Origin: Planctomycetaceae bacterium
GTDB taxonomy: Bacteria; Planctomycetota; Planctomycetia; Planctomycetales; Planctomycetaceae
Length of the DNA stretch: 12,181 bases
NCBI GenBank assembly: GCA_020426065.1
Contig: JAGQQT010000066.1
Coordinates: forward strand, 1-12,181
Direction: 5' to 3'
In this document: piece after piece, positions 1-9,576 of the stretch
Layout of the letters: each line of letters opens with the position of its first letter
Numbering within the stretch: the stretch's first letter is position 1
Program-made: the position numbers and the translations under genes
Notes under the pieces: model-generated
The model's input: the letters and a program-made list of their open reading frames with translations, nothing else
Told to the model about the DNA's origin: nothing
Databases searched by the model: none

Positions 1-135
1 AAAAAGACTTGTGATCACGAAGATCATTCCGTCCGGTCCTGTCTCCTTTTCAAGTTCAACCTTTGTCCCGTCGATGAAGGGAATGGTTTGTTTCCGGAAA
101 TCCAGCTGGATTTCCAGCCGAGACAGTTCTGTTGA
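1..135 (+). CDS. C-terminal end of an unrecognised protein (partial)
   Basis: An open frame enters from the left edge and stops at TGA 133-135, giving the last 44 residues of a protein that begins outside the window. The third codon positions look like those of real genes here (many C, G and T endings), which favours this frame over the longer overlapping frame that ends at 253. The visible tail has four cysteines and alternating hydrophobic residues and ends in ...QPRQFC. No domain can be named. It lies 114 bases upstream of the next plus-strand gene and could belong to the same transcript. The main alternative is that this stretch is non-coding. Confidence 0.4.
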   Translation, partial: KKTCDHEDHSVRSCLLFKFNLCPVDEGNGLFPEIQLDFQPRQFC

Positions 136-249
136 ACAGACGTATCGGGAGATGGTCGGCAAAGCTGGTCAAAGGATTGACGAGCGTTGCCGATTGAGGC
201 AAACTGAACCAGAAGAGACAACAGAGATCATGGAAGATATCGGTCGAGT

Positions 250-759
250 ATGACGCAAAAGCACGCGCGGACACCCTGTGTCCTGGGCTTCTACAAAACG
301 ATCTGCCAGCCGAATGGCGAAACCTGTGGCGGAATTCTGATTACCTCCCACCTGGGCAGGCCGATTGAATTCCAGTGCTCGCTCCCCATACGTCCCAACC
401 GTACGCAACAGACTCTGTACGGCACCACTCTCTTTTCGTTTCTGAAAGGAGAACTGATCGCTGAGGCACTCCGGGACAAACTTTCGGTCAAACCAGACAT
501 CCTGTTTGTGGATGATATGGAAGCCGTTTCCGAGTCGACCTGGGGTGAAATCCCTGTGATCTGCTTTCAGGCGGATACCTCAACTGAGGAGCAGATGAAA
601 TTGCGGAATCACACCGTGTTTGTCCCGCAGAAGCATCAGGCCGCTTTACAGGAAAAATTGAATCTGCTGGACCAGCACGTCCCTGAAACTGCCGACTTGC
701 GTGAACCGTTATTCCGCGTGGAACAGGCTCTTCAGGAAGCGTGCGGGCATGCTGCCTGA
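250..759 (+). CDS. Unrecognised 169-residue protein, probable partner of the downstream SNF2 helicase
   Basis: A 169-residue soluble protein with no signal peptide or membrane segment. I do not recognise a named domain. The N-terminal half reads like a conserved alpha/beta core: a [15 protein letters not shown] stretch near residues 27-41, an [11 protein letters not shown] stretch near 47-57 and a hydrophobic strand DILFVDD near 79-85, followed by a more variable, charged C-terminal half. I have an impression of similar uncharacterised proteins in planctomycetes, but cannot verify it here. The start is the ATG at 250; there is no clear ribosome binding site, and stops upstream in frame exclude a longer version. 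Its end overlaps the start of the SNF2 gene by 11 bases, which suggests translational coupling and a shared function. Codon usage is coding-like throughout. The function is unknown. Confidence 0.75.
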   Translation: MTQKHARTPCVLGFYKTICQPNGETCGGILITSHLGRPIEFQCSLPIRPNRTQQTLYGTTLFSFLKGELIAEALRDKLSVKPDILFVDDMEAVSESTWGEIPVICFQADTSTEEQMKLRNHTVFVPQKHQAALQEKLNLLDQHVPETADLREPLFRVEQALQEACGHAA

Positions 760-2656
760 CAGAATCTCACGGTCAGAATTACTTCCGGTGACCGCCCTCG
801 ACGACATGAAAGCGGACAGCATGGATAACCAGCAGTCAAATCTGATCATTCCGCAACAAAAACTGTTCCTCCCTGCACCTCGTGTGGAACAGTTGCGGGA
901 TTCGCTTAAAGTCAATCTTCAGCTGAATGGCACCAACAGTGCGCTGAACCGCTGGCCAACCCTCAATGTTCAAAGTGAACCACTTCTGCAGAAACCGGGG
1001 TTCGTCCCCTCCTGGGTTCCTTTCTGGCAGAAACCGAAAACCGTTCAGATTGCCTTCCCGGAAATCATTGATTTCTGTCCTCCCCAACCGGCTGAACAAT
1101 CCAGCGAGAAACCTAAAAAGCCAGTCAAGCCAGCTGGAAATGGTGCAGAGGCCCGTCCTAAGAAAACGACTCGAATTCAACCGCCGGATGACCTGCTCAC
1201 AATCGAAGATCGTCTGTTCTATATCCTGCAGCCACCGCTCGAAAGCTGGCTGGCCGGTCAGGAACTGGTCATGCCCTTCGAACCGTTTCACTATCAGTAC
1301 GAAGGGATTGCCTGGCTGTTTGCCCAGAAGTCGGCCCTGCTCGCTGATGAGATGGGGCTGGGCAAAACCATGCAGACCATTACCGCCATTCGACTGCTGT
1401 TACGCAGCGGCCAGATTCGCCGGGTCCTGCTGGTCTGTCCCAAGCCCCTGATCCCCAACTGGCAGCGGGAATTCAAACTCTGGGCGGAAGAACTGCCCGT
1501 CACCACGCTGGAGGGTGATACCAGCCGACGCAAAATGTTGTGGAACATGGGAACGATTCCCGTGCTGCTTTCCAACTACGAGTTACTGGTTCGTGATCTG
1601 CAGAACGTAGAGAAAGAAGATTTGCCCTCGTTTGATCTGGTTGTGCTGGATGAGTCACAGCGAATCAAAAACAGGGATTCACTCACTTCGGAAGTGATCC
1701 GTCGGATTCCCCGCAGACGTTCCTGGTCCCTGACCGGAACACCTATTGAAAATCGCCCGGAAGAGCTGGCCTCGATTTTTGAATTCATGCGCGTGCTGCC
1801 GGAACGTTCACAACCGGATATGCGACAGCTGAAAAATCTTTCGGATGTCTACATTCTCCGTCGCACCAAAACTTTGGTGCAGCCGGATATGCCACCCCGG
1901 CTCGATCGGGATGCGGTCCTTGAACTTTCCCCCGCTCAAAAACTGGCTTATGACACTGCGGAAAAGGATGGTGTGGTCCAGTTGAATGAACTGGGAGATG
2001 AAATCACAATCCAGCACGTGTTTGAACTCGTGATGAGGCTGAAGCAGATCACGAACTACGATCCGCTGACCGGTGAGTCTGCCAAACTGGATCGACTGCT
2101 GGCTGACATGGAAGAAATCTCCGCTTGCGGAGCAAAAGCGATTCTGTTCAGCCAGTGGACGAAAACGATTGACTGGCTGGCAGAATACACCAGGCCATTT
2201 GGTGCCCTCGTCTACCATGGTGGAGTTCCCACCAAAAAGCGGGAGCCAATCCTGAAACAGTTCAAGGAAGATCCGGACAGCCATCTGCTGTTGATGAGTT
2301 ATGGCACCGGTGCGGTGGGTCTGAATCTGCAGTTCTCGCAGTATGTGTTTCTATACGACCGCTGGTGGAATCCGGCGGTGGAGGACCAGGCAATCAATCG
2401 GGCCCATCGAATTGGTGTGGAAAACCCCGTGATTGTCACGCGATTCATCTGCAAAGATACGATTGAAGAGAAAATCGATCTGGTTCTGAGACGGAAGCGG
2501 GAACTGTTTGAGCGGATTCTTGGTGAAGGCGATGAATCGACCGAATCACTTTCACTCAATGCGACTGAAGTATTTGGGTTGTTTGATCTGAAAGCGAGGG
2601 AAGGTCAGGGCGTGAAAGCGATTGGCCCCCGTGGATCCGATTCCATCGCTGCCTGA
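749..2656 (+). CDS. SNF2-family DNA-dependent ATPase/helicase
   Basis: A 635-residue Swi2/Snf2 ATPase (superfamily 2), expected to translocate on double-stranded DNA and remodel protein-DNA complexes. Visible motifs: motif I DEMGLGKT with Walker A lysine 206; motif II DESQ at 301-304, a variant of DEAH/DEAQ; motif III SLTGTP at 327-332; motif IV ILFSQW; motif V GAVGLNLQ; and motif VI NRAHRIG at 550-556 with the arginine finger. Both RecA-like lobes are complete. The first 160-170 residues are unlike a known domain and include a Pro/Lys-rich linker (PKKPVKPAG). No SWIM zinc finger or nuclease domain is present. ATG 749 is chosen because AGGAAG lies 9 bases upstream; an in-frame ATG at 701 would overlap the previous gene by 59 bases and lacks a good binding site. 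It converges on glgA with 34 bases between stops. The biological substrate is unknown. Confidence 0.93.
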   Translation: MLPDRISRSELLPVTALDDMKADSMDNQQSNLIIPQQKLFLPAPRVEQLRDSLKVNLQLNGTNSALNRWPTLNVQSEPLLQKPGFVPSWVPFWQKPKTVQIAFPEIIDFCPPQPAEQSSEKPKKPVKPAGNGAEARPKKTTRIQPPDDLLTIEDRLFYILQPPLESWLAGQELVMPFEPFHYQYEGIAWLFAQKSALLADEMGLGKTMQTITAIRLLLRSGQIRRVLLVCPKPLIPNWQREFKLWAEELPVTTLEGDTSRRKMLWNMGTIPVLLSNYELLVRDLQNVEKEDLPSFDLVVLDESQRIKNRDSLTSEVIRRIPRRRSWSLTGTPIENRPEELASIFEFMRVLPERSQPDMRQLKNLSDVYILRRTKTLVQPDMPPRLDRDAVLELSPAQKLAYDTAEKDGVVQLNELGDEITIQHVFELVMRLKQITNYDPLTGESAKLDRLLADMEEISACGAKAILFSQWTKTIDWLAEYTRPFGALVYHGGVPTKKREPILKQFKEDPDSHLLLMSYGTGAVGLNLQFSQYVFLYDRWWNPAVEDQAINRAHRIGVENPVIVTRFICKDTIEEKIDLVLRRKRELFERILGEGDESTESLSLNATEVFGLFDLKAREGQGVKAIGPRGSDSIAA

Positions 2657-2690
2657 ATCCACTGTTTGCAGCAACTCAACTCCGCCAGGA

Positions 2691-4178
<1,488 letters not shown>

Positions 4179-4297
4179 GGTGAACAGTCTCCGGAGGCGG
4201 GATCAGCAGCAGATATGGTAAGCTACCTCTTTTTTTCGATAAATGCCATCACGTTGGCCCATTTCCTCTGGATTTTTTCGCCCTAACTCCTGAACAC

Positions 4298-4305
4298 AAA
4301 GGAGG
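4298..4305 (+). promoter_or_regulatory. Strong ribosome binding site for the HAD gene
   Basis: AAAGGAGG lies 5 bases before ATG 4311. It is the closest match to the anti-Shine-Dalgarno sequence in the window and fixes the start over the second in-frame ATG two codons later. It predicts efficient translation compared with neighbours, which have weaker sites. Confidence 0.75.
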
Positions 4306-4310
4306 TTGAT

Positions 4311-4985
4311 ATGTCGATGCGTCCCAAGGCCGTGCTCTTTGACATCGATGGAGTTCTGGTGGATTCGTACCAGGCGCACTACCAGAGTTGGCATTTGCTC
4401 GCCTCACGATATGGGCGGGTCTGCACGGAACAGGATTTTGCCGCTCAATTCGGCCGGACCACTCGGGAAGTTCTGGAAGTCCAGTGGCATGATGCGAACC
4501 TGACTGAGCAGGATTACCGCCGACTCGACGAAGAAAAAGAGGCGATTTTCCGGGAGCTGATCGAAGATCAGTTTCCGGTGATGCCCGGGGCACTCGAACT
4601 GATTGAAAATCTGCTCGAGCAGCAGTGGCGTATTGGTTTAGGGTCTTCCGGGCCTGTGGAAAACGTTCAGCTGGCGATCCGGAAACTGGGAATTGCCAGT
4701 CAGATTCAGATTGCCATTTCAGGAAATGATGTCTCGAAAGGCAAGCCGGACCCCGAAGTGTTTCTCAAAGCTGCCCAGGGGTGCAAAACGCCCCCGGACA
4801 GCTGTGTTGTGATCGAGGATGCGACTCATGGAATCGAAGCCGCTCTGGCAGCCGGGATGCTCGCTGTGGGCTTTGCCAGTCAGGGGCGCAAACGGACTGA
4901 TCTGGCCCAGGCCCATCTGGTAATCGATTCCCTTTCTGAAATCAGTTCACAACAACTCGAAGATCTGTTGACACTGAAGCCCTGA
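4311..4985 (+). CDS. HAD-superfamily hydrolase, beta-phosphoglucomutase-like
   Basis: A 224-residue HAD enzyme with a helical C1 cap. Motif I is DIDGVLVDS, with nucleophile Asp11 and acid/base Asp13; motif II is GSSGP with Ser112/Ser113; motif III lies in KGKPDP (Lys143 and Lys145); motif IV is VIEDATHGIEAA with Glu169/Asp170. His23, followed by Trp27, sits where the hinge histidine of beta-phosphoglucomutase is found, and Arg52 in GRTTREVL matches the phosphate-binding arginine of the cap. These suggest a sugar-phosphate mutase, or a phosphatase of the YniC/Gph type; sequence alone does not decide. It is divergent from glgA with 132 bases between starts and ends 15 bases from the convergent HD-GYP gene. 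The context suggests a role in glucose-phosphate or glucan metabolism, by inference only. Confidence 0.9.
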   Translation: MSMRPKAVLFDIDGVLVDSYQAHYQSWHLLASRYGRVCTEQDFAAQFGRTTREVLEVQWHDANLTEQDYRRLDEEKEAIFRELIEDQFPVMPGALELIENLLEQQWRIGLGSSGPVENVQLAIRKLGIASQIQIAISGNDVSKGKPDPEVFLKAAQGCKTPPDSCVVIEDATHGIEAALAAGMLAVGFASQGRKRTDLAQAHLVIDSLSEISSQQLEDLLTLKP

Positions 4986-5000
4986 AAATAGCAGGACTTA

Positions 5001-6353
5001 TCAGACAGGTGGCTTGTCCAGATTTGAATAGTAGTAATCCTCTGATGGTTCGGCTTCGTTGGAACCCGGTGTTGGGAGTGCCTGGGCAACCTTCAAGTCT
5101 CCCGTTTCGTGCAGGTCAAGAATGTTCTCATCTGCATTGTGATCGACCTTATTCCCTTCAGCATCCTGGACCCGTGCTACAATCGGTTGTGTGTAGTAAT
5201 CCCGATTTCGGCGGAGCACCTGGGCAATGCTGCCATCCGTGAGGACCACAAAACTCCCGATGGGAAACAGCGACTGAATTTTCAGCAGGCAGCGAACCAC
5301 TTCGGGATCAACGAATCGTTCCCGAGCCTGAAGAATCAGACACTCCATGGCAGCATAACGCATCAGGGGTGGACGATAGGGGCGTGGCGAAGTCATCCCG
5401 ACAAACGCATCCGCAACCTGCAGGATTCGAGCGAAGGGATGAATGCTGTGTCCGCAGCGACCACGCGGATAACCGGAGCCGTTCATCCGCTCATGGACCT
5501 GGTAGGCAATCACGGAAATGACACGTGGCAGTGCGGAAACGTGCTGGAGCAATTCCAGGGAATGGATCGGATGCTTTTTGATTTCCAACATCTCAACGTT
5601 ATTTAAACGCTTTTTGGAGGTCCGGATTTCTGCGGGGACCCGCATCATTCCCCAGTCGTGAACCAGTCCGGCCATGGCCAGGTGACGGGAGTTTTCGGCA
5701 TCCAGATCCATTTCAATCCCGATCGCCATGGCCAGGAGTGCCACTTCCAGGGAGCGTGATGCGATATCATCTTCCTGAAACTGATCAATGGCAGAGGTCA
5801 ATACGTTGTCCGTGTCGGTCGTCATTTCCTTCAGGTATTGTGCCGCCATGGTTGCCACAATACTGCCGTCCATTGGCTCGCCATGCAGGGCTTCGCTGAT
5901 CATATCTCCCAGAGCACGGCCGTTTTTATTGTGCTCATTCATCAGCCGATCGCGCTGATCCTTGTCATACCCCTTACGCCCCAGAAAGACTACTCCGTCT
6001 TTGACGGCAGGTCCTTTATTGGAAACGGTAATCAGGCCAGCATCGACAATCGAGTCGATTTTTTTCGTGAGCTCGCTGTCAAAATGAACAGCCTTGATGT
6101 TGTCGCAGGCATTCTGGCTATCCAGCGTGATCCGTTTCAGGTCCTGCTTATGAACGCAAACCTTCAGGTTACCCCGCTGTTTGAGAGCCTGTTTGATTTC
6201 TGACGTGATGACGGAATTTTCTGCCAGCAGTAACACACCATGTGTGTCAAAGATGGGCTTTTCAATTTTCCTGCCCACGATCAGGTCCCCCAGTGGGACT
6301 GTTTTCAGATCATCTGTGGGGAGGCTTTGCTGCTCTTCTGTTACTGTGGTCAT
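5001..6353 (-). CDS. HD-GYP domain protein with degenerate metal-ligand motifs
   Basis: A 450-residue cytoplasmic protein. Residues about 18-70 form the small N-terminal domain common in HD-GYP proteins (PLGDLIVG...[12 protein letters not shown]). The HD-GYP domain spans about 190-360: HD at 232-233 in [12 protein letters not shown], His261 in [17 protein letters not shown] at 287-296, and VADAF with Asp315. The C-terminal part, about 361-405 ([18 protein letters not shown]), is a small extension often seen after this domain. HD-GYP enzymes normally hydrolyse cyclic di-GMP with a bi- or trinuclear metal centre. Here several usual residues differ: the early helix histidine appears to be Arg200 ([10 protein letters not shown]), the HHE pair reads VHE, and the HD.GK lysine is Met. 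The enzyme may therefore bind fewer metals or act as a sensor. No receiver or other input domain is fused. Start ATG 6353 has a modest GGATGAG upstream. Confidence 0.9.
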   Translation of the reverse strand: MTTVTEEQQSLPTDDLKTVPLGDLIVGRKIEKPIFDTHGVLLLAENSVITSEIKQALKQRGNLKVCVHKQDLKRITLDSQNACDNIKAVHFDSELTKKIDSIVDAGLITVSNKGPAVKDGVVFLGRKGYDKDQRDRLMNEHNKNGRALGDMISEALHGEPMDGSIVATMAAQYLKEMTTDTDNVLTSAIDQFQEDDIASRSLEVALLAMAIGIEMDLDAENSRHLAMAGLVHDWGMMRVPAEIRTSKKRLNNVEMLEIKKHPIHSLELLQHVSALPRVISVIAYQVHERMNGSGYPRGRCGHSIHPFARILQVADAFVGMTSPRPYRPPLMRYAAMECLILQARERFVDPEVVRCLLKIQSLFPIGSFVVLTDGSIAQVLRRNRDYYTQPIVARVQDAEGNKVDHNADENILDLHETGDLKVAQALPTPGSNEAEPSEDYYYSNLDKPPV

Positions 6354-6572
6354 GTTTGCTCATCCATTGTCGCCCGAGGCCTGTTTGTCTTGCAATGGGC
6401 TTGTCGGAATTCTGTTACTCCATATGGATTACATAGCTCACAAACCAGTCAGAATTCACGTTCTGCGGGGGAATACCAGGCCGTAGTTATGCAGGTACGT
6501 TTTCCAGACCACCTGTACCAATTCTGCCGACAAGGCGGATTGTCAGGGTTTGCATGATGGGGTGGAATGCGA
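6354..6572 (-). promoter_or_regulatory. Upstream region of the HD-GYP gene with nested dyads
   Basis: This 219-base gap is non-coding as far as I can see. It has an 8-bp inverted repeat, GAATTCTG at 6407-6414 and CAGAATTC at 6450-6457, enclosing a perfect 10-bp palindrome TCCATATGGA at 6419-6428. A second pair of alternatives is CAGGT/ACCTG (6492-6496 and 6511-6515) versus GGTAC/GTACC (6494-6498 and 6515-6519). A short hairpin GACAA-loop-TTGTC lies at 6529-6544, just after the end of the upstream minus-strand gene, without a T run. The promoter of the HD-GYP gene probably lies here, but no -35/-10 pair is convincing. Confidence 0.4.
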
Positions 6573-7337
6573 TCAGAGTTCGGATTCCGAGTCCTCTTCC
6601 CATTCCAGTTCACGGTCACACAATTCTTCTAGAATCGCTTCCAGTGTCGGAACGTCCTTGCCGGCAACTCTTCCCTGCAGATCACAGCGAGCCAGATCCA
6701 GCAGGTACTCAAAGTCCGGATGTTTCCTGAGGCTGCGGGCAGTCGTTTCGCCGCGCAGAAACCGGTGAGCGTCGGGAAGATTTTCGATGAGAAACTGGAT
6801 TCGATCGGTTACATAACCGTGCAGTGCCCTGGTGGCGGCCTGCTGCGGGTTTCCGGGGTCGACCGCATACCCGATTTCGTGCAGCAGGCAGGCCCATTGA
6901 AATTCCGTATCCCACGGATGCAGATCCTGCCCTAACTGGCAAACCTGCAGAACGTGATACAGCACATCCCCTTCAGGGTGTTCCTGAGAATTTCTACGCA
7001 CAGCCCCGAGAGCATGAAGCAGTGGTGCAAACAGAACGGCCCAGTCCCGGCCATCCAGTTCCTCCGGCGAGCTTTCCTCGACACCTGTCTCTGCAGGGGA
7101 TTCTGTCTGATGAGTCGACTGATGCTGATCGAGCAGCTGCTGCAATTCGACCATGATCTCTTCCTGGGACGGAACATGATCACCGGTCAACCGCTGCTGA
7201 CTCAACCATCTCATGGCACGGGTGCGAGCCGTTCGCAGGTTACGAACCTTTCCCCGGGCGATCAGCCGAGCGGCTTCTATCGCGATCTGATGGCGGACCT
7301 GCTGAGGGTGACCCAGTGTTTTTTTGCGATGGGACAT
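6573..7337 (-). CDS. HD-domain protein related to the HD part of tRNA nucleotidyltransferases
   Basis: A 254-residue protein. The N-terminal 60 residues are helical and basic (QIAIEAARLIARGKVRNL, then ARTRAMRWL), a segment also found in small bacterial HD/nucleotidyltransferase-like proteins. A Glu/Gln/Ser-rich linker covers about 70-95. The HD-like domain spans about 100-225: His128 in LYHVLQVCQLG, LLHEIGYAVDP at 151-161 in place of the HD pair, and LARCDLQGRV at 216-224, which resembles the end of poly(A) polymerase/CCA-enzyme HD regions. The HD aspartate is replaced by Glu154, so phosphohydrolase activity is uncertain. It follows hisI by 56 bases with a perfect hairpin between them; its own binding site is weak (AGGT directly before ATG), so readthrough from hisI is likely. 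The substrate is unknown. Confidence 0.8.
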   Translation of the reverse strand: MSHRKKTLGHPQQVRHQIAIEAARLIARGKVRNLRTARTRAMRWLSQQRLTGDHVPSQEEIMVELQQLLDQHQSTHQTESPAETGVEESSPEELDGRDWAVLFAPLLHALGAVRRNSQEHPEGDVLYHVLQVCQLGQDLHPWDTEFQWACLLHEIGYAVDPGNPQQAATRALHGYVTDRIQFLIENLPDAHRFLRGETTARSLRKHPDFEYLLDLARCDLQGRVAGKDVPTLEAILEELCDRELEWEEDSESEL

Positions 7338-7365
7338 ACCTGAAAAAGCGATCGTACGCTCTTTG

Positions 7366-7398
7366 AATGAGCTTCAGCAAAAACTGCTGAAGCTCATT
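7366..7398 (-). terminator. Perfect 14-bp hairpin between hisI and the HD gene
   Basis: AATGAGCTTCAGCA (7366-7379) and TGCTGAAGCTCATT (7385-7398) are exact complements around a 5-base loop. The hisI stop codon (7394-7396) sits inside the stem. There is no T run on either strand, so it is not a classical intrinsic terminator; it may be a weak terminator, a processing site or an mRNA stabiliser that sets the ratio of hisI to the downstream gene. Confidence 0.55.
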
Positions 7399-7858
7399 TG
7401 GAATGATAGACCGAGTCCGGATCAAATGATTTCCCGGACTCGTTAATTTTCAGTGGAACCGGTCCACCATCCTTGAGATTCTCGCGGTCGACTGAGCGGT
7501 AGAAACAGCTCTGGTATCCGACGTGACAGGCCCCGGCTCCCAGTTGATTCACTCGCAGCCAGATCGCGTCCTGATCACAATCTATCAGGATCTCTTCAAC
7601 TTTCTGAACATGTCCGCTCGTGGCCCCTTTGTGCCACAGTTCCTGACGACTGCGGCTGTAGTAAACCGCTTCCCCCAGCTGAATGGTCTGCTTGAGGGCT
7701 TCCTCATTCATGAACGCCACCATCAGCAAACGTCCAGTCTGGGCATCCGTGGCAATGGCTGGAATCAGACCGTTCGCATCAAACTTGGGCGCGAGTTCCA
7801 GACCCTGTTCAATCTGTTTTTTGTCACCTCGGTCGGCAAACTGCATTTCTGCTGTCAT
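7394..7858 (-). CDS. hisI: Phosphoribosyl-AMP cyclohydrolase
   Basis: A 154-residue HisI that opens the purine ring of phosphoribosyl-AMP, the third step of histidine synthesis. Conserved motifs are [12 protein letters not shown] at 44-55, [17 protein letters not shown] at 66-82, [11 protein letters not shown] at 93-103 with the three metal-binding aspartates/cysteine region, and [13 protein letters not shown] at 109-121. Cysteines 94, 111 and 118 match the zinc ligands. The protein has no HisE (phosphoribosyl-ATP pyrophosphatase) fusion. ATG 7858 is taken as start, with GAGGAG 13 bases upstream; a TTG at 7879 in the same frame would overlap that binding site and is less likely. A promoter is proposed at 7902-7930. 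No other his genes are in the window, so the pathway genes appear scattered. Confidence 0.95.
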   Translation of the reverse strand: MTAEMQFADRGDKKQIEQGLELAPKFDANGLIPAIATDAQTGRLLMVAFMNEEALKQTIQLGEAVYYSRSRQELWHKGATSGHVQKVEEILIDCDQDAIWLRVNQLGAGACHVGYQSCFYRSVDRENLKDGGPVPLKINESGKSFDPDSVYHSK

Positions 7859-7901
7859 GATGTCCAGACATCTCCTCAAATGGTTTCAGTATTCGAAGTC
7901 A

Positions 7902-7930
7902 GTTCTAGGCAGACAATGGGGCAAAGTCAA
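7902..7930 (-). promoter_or_regulatory. Candidate promoter for hisI
   Basis: On the minus strand TTGACT (7925-7930) is followed by a 17-base spacer and TAGAAC (7902-7907), 5/6 and 4/6 matches to the housekeeping consensus, about 45 bases before the hisI start. A perfect TTGACA at 7949-7954 lies further upstream but has no matching -10 box. This would separate the hisI unit from the rpsP operon upstream. Confidence 0.4.
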
Positions 7931-7983
7931 TCTGCAGATGGCGAGATGTGTCAAATCAGAACGGGCGAGTTCGTCAGTTGATC

Positions 7984-8391
7984 TTATTCGGTCGAAGAAA
8001 ATGCATGAGGAAAGTGCTCAAGCCGATCCACGACACCCGGCTGTTTCCAGATCACGGTGATCACATCAAAGCGTGGTGATTGTTTTGCAGGAGTTCGCTG
8101 TCGTTGCAGATAGTAAGCTGCCGCTCGACAGATTCGAGTCTGCTTGGCTGTCCCCACGGTTTCCGCGGGATGGCCATGGCTGCTGGAACTGCGGGAGCGG
8201 ACTTCCACGAACACCAGAACGTCTTTTTTCTGTGCAATCAGGTCAATCTCGCCGTAGCGACAGCGATAATTCCGGGCGACAATTTTCCAGCCCAGAGATT
8301 TGAGATGACGTTCAGCCAGCCGCTCTGCACGTTCTCCCAGTGCAGAGCGATGGCCTGGGAACCAGTTTTTCAATCGCGAAAACAGGTTCAT
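7984..8391 (-). CDS. yraN: UPF0102 family (YraN) putative endonuclease-like protein
   Basis: A 135-residue protein of the YraN/UPF0102 family, which has a restriction-endonuclease-like fold. The family core is clear: GERAERLAERHLKSLGWKIVARNYR at about 19-43, then YGEIDLIA at 46-53 and VFVEVRSR at 60-67, where Glu48, Asp50, Glu63 and Val-Arg form the PD-(D/E)XK-like site, and FDVITV at 108-113. The biochemical function of the family is not well established; it is often found next to rnhB, rplS or trmD, as here. It starts 16 bases after rplS without a visible Shine-Dalgarno sequence, so translation is probably coupled to rplS. Length is normal. Confidence 0.92.
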   Translation of the reverse strand: MNLFSRLKNWFPGHRSALGERAERLAERHLKSLGWKIVARNYRCRYGEIDLIAQKKDVLVFVEVRSRSSSSHGHPAETVGTAKQTRICRAAAYYLQRQRTPAKQSPRFDVITVIWKQPGVVDRLEHFPHAFSSTE

Positions 8392-8407
8392 TGGTTAGAG
8401 GGCAAGA

Positions 8408-8791
8408 TCAGCCCTGTGCTTCGACTTCACCAACCCGGGCGCGACGTTCACGCAGGCGGGTAGCTTTCCCGACACGATCACGCAGGTAAAACAGTTTTGC
8501 CCGTCGTACGCGTGCATGACGCAGGACCACAACTTCAGCCACTTTTGGAGAGTGGACAGGGAAAGTTCGCTCCACGCCTTCTCCCGCCACAATCCGGCGG
8601 ACGGTGAAGTTTTCACGGCTTCCGCCACCACTGCGTGCGATGACCACACCGTTGAAGATCTGAATTCGTTCTTTGTCCCCTTCCAGAATTCTGGTGTGGA
8701 CATCAACCGTATCACCGATATCGAACTTCAGCGGGTTTTCACGCAGGCTCGATTGTTCGACCGATTTCAGGAGTTCTTGTCGGTTACGCAT
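8408..8791 (-). CDS. rplS: 50S ribosomal protein L19
   Basis: A 127-residue L19, which sits at the interface of the large and small ribosomal subunits. The family pattern is intact: FDIGDTVDVHTRILEGDKER at 23-42, IQIFNGVVIARSGGGSRENF at 43-62, TVRRIVAGEGVERTFPVHSP at 63-82, and the basic tail VRRAKLFYLRDRVGKATRL at 95-113. ATG 8791 is chosen because AGAGGA lies 9 bases upstream; an in-frame TTG at 8800 falls next to that site and would add only three residues. It follows trmD by 54 bases and precedes yraN by 16 bases in the same operon. Confidence 0.97.
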   Translation of the reverse strand: MRNRQELLKSVEQSSLRENPLKFDIGDTVDVHTRILEGDKERIQIFNGVVIARSGGGSRENFTVRRIVAGEGVERTFPVHSPKVAEVVVLRHARVRRAKLFYLRDRVGKATRLRERRARVGEVEAQG

Positions 8792-8845
8792 CGTCTTCAA
8801 TCCTCTGGATATTCAGGGAACTACGGAAGTCGCAGTTCGTCATAT

Positions 8846-9532
8846 TCATTCCGGCAGACTGTTTTTTGCCTGCCGTTGTTCAGTTTTCTGTCTGGCCATC
8901 ATTTCCCGCCAGGCAGCAATCCGACCGTGATCACCACTCAGCAGAATGTCCGGCACCTTCATTCCGCGAAATTCCTGGGGGCGGGTGTATTGAGGATATT
9001 CCAATCCTCCCTCGCATGCAAAGGAATCTTCCCGGGCACTCCGTTCATCTCCGAGTAAACCCGGAATCAGTCTCATAATGGTTTCGATCATCAGCATGGC
9101 TGGCACTTCGCCGCCATTGCACACAAAATCACCGACAGAAATCTCCCGGGCCTGTGTTCCTTCCGAAATCCGCTGATCAAAACCTTCATAGCGTCCGCAT
9201 AAAAGAATCAGTCTCTGATGCGTCGCCAGTTCTTCGACAAGTGTCTGGGTCAACCGTTCGCCAGCTGGTGTGAGCAGAATCAACTGCCCCGGTGTTTCGG
9301 ATGCGGCATTTACCGAATCCAGGCACCGGAAAACCGGCTCGCAACTGATCAGCATTCCTGGTCCACCGCCATAGGGGCGATCGTCCACGGATTGATGACG
9401 GTCGGTTGCCCACTCCCGAAAGTTCCAGAGATGAATCTCCAGCAGCTTTCGTTCAATGCCTTTGCTGAGAAGGCTTTCTCTTAAAAATCCATCAAACAGA
9501 CCCGGGAACAACGTCAGGATGTCAAATCTCAC
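8846..9532 (-). CDS. trmD: tRNA (guanine-37-N1)-methyltransferase
   Basis: A 228-residue SPOUT-class enzyme that methylates G37 next to the anticodon using S-adenosylmethionine, preventing frameshifts. Conserved segments are VDDRPYGGGPGM at 49-60, LLCGRYEGFDQRI at 110-122 (trefoil-knot SAM site), ISVGDFVCNGGEVPA at 131-145, Arg154, the catalytic Asp169 in REDSF, and TRPQEFRGMKVPDILLSGDH at 183-202. Residue numbers match the classical enzyme closely, which supports the start. The start codon is GTG 9532, with AGG about 7 bases upstream. It lies 44 bases after rpsP; the usual intervening rimM gene is absent. Confidence 0.97.
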   Translation of the reverse strand: MRFDILTLFPGLFDGFLRESLLSKGIERKLLEIHLWNFREWATDRHQSVDDRPYGGGPGMLISCEPVFRCLDSVNAASETPGQLILLTPAGERLTQTLVEELATHQRLILLCGRYEGFDQRISEGTQAREISVGDFVCNGGEVPAMLMIETIMRLIPGLLGDERSAREDSFACEGGLEYPQYTRPQEFRGMKVPDILLSGDHGRIAAWREMMARQKTEQRQAKNSLPE

Positions 9533-9576
9533 GGTTGAACCTGGTTCTTACTCCAAATCAAATTACACAGCTCAAA

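Noticed and set aside
11..253. An 80-codon plus-strand frame ending at the start of the next gene (ATGA overlap)
   Set aside because: The GTG start lacks a binding site, and codon third positions favour another frame for the first 135 bases. It remains possible that its last 35 codons are real.
701..748. A longer start for the SNF2 protein at ATG 701
   Set aside because: It would overlap the preceding gene by 59 bases; the ATG at 749 has AGGAAG at good spacing.
5109..6203. Several plus-strand open frames across the HD-GYP gene
   Set aside because: They lie opposite a clear conserved protein and have compositions expected of antisense shadows.
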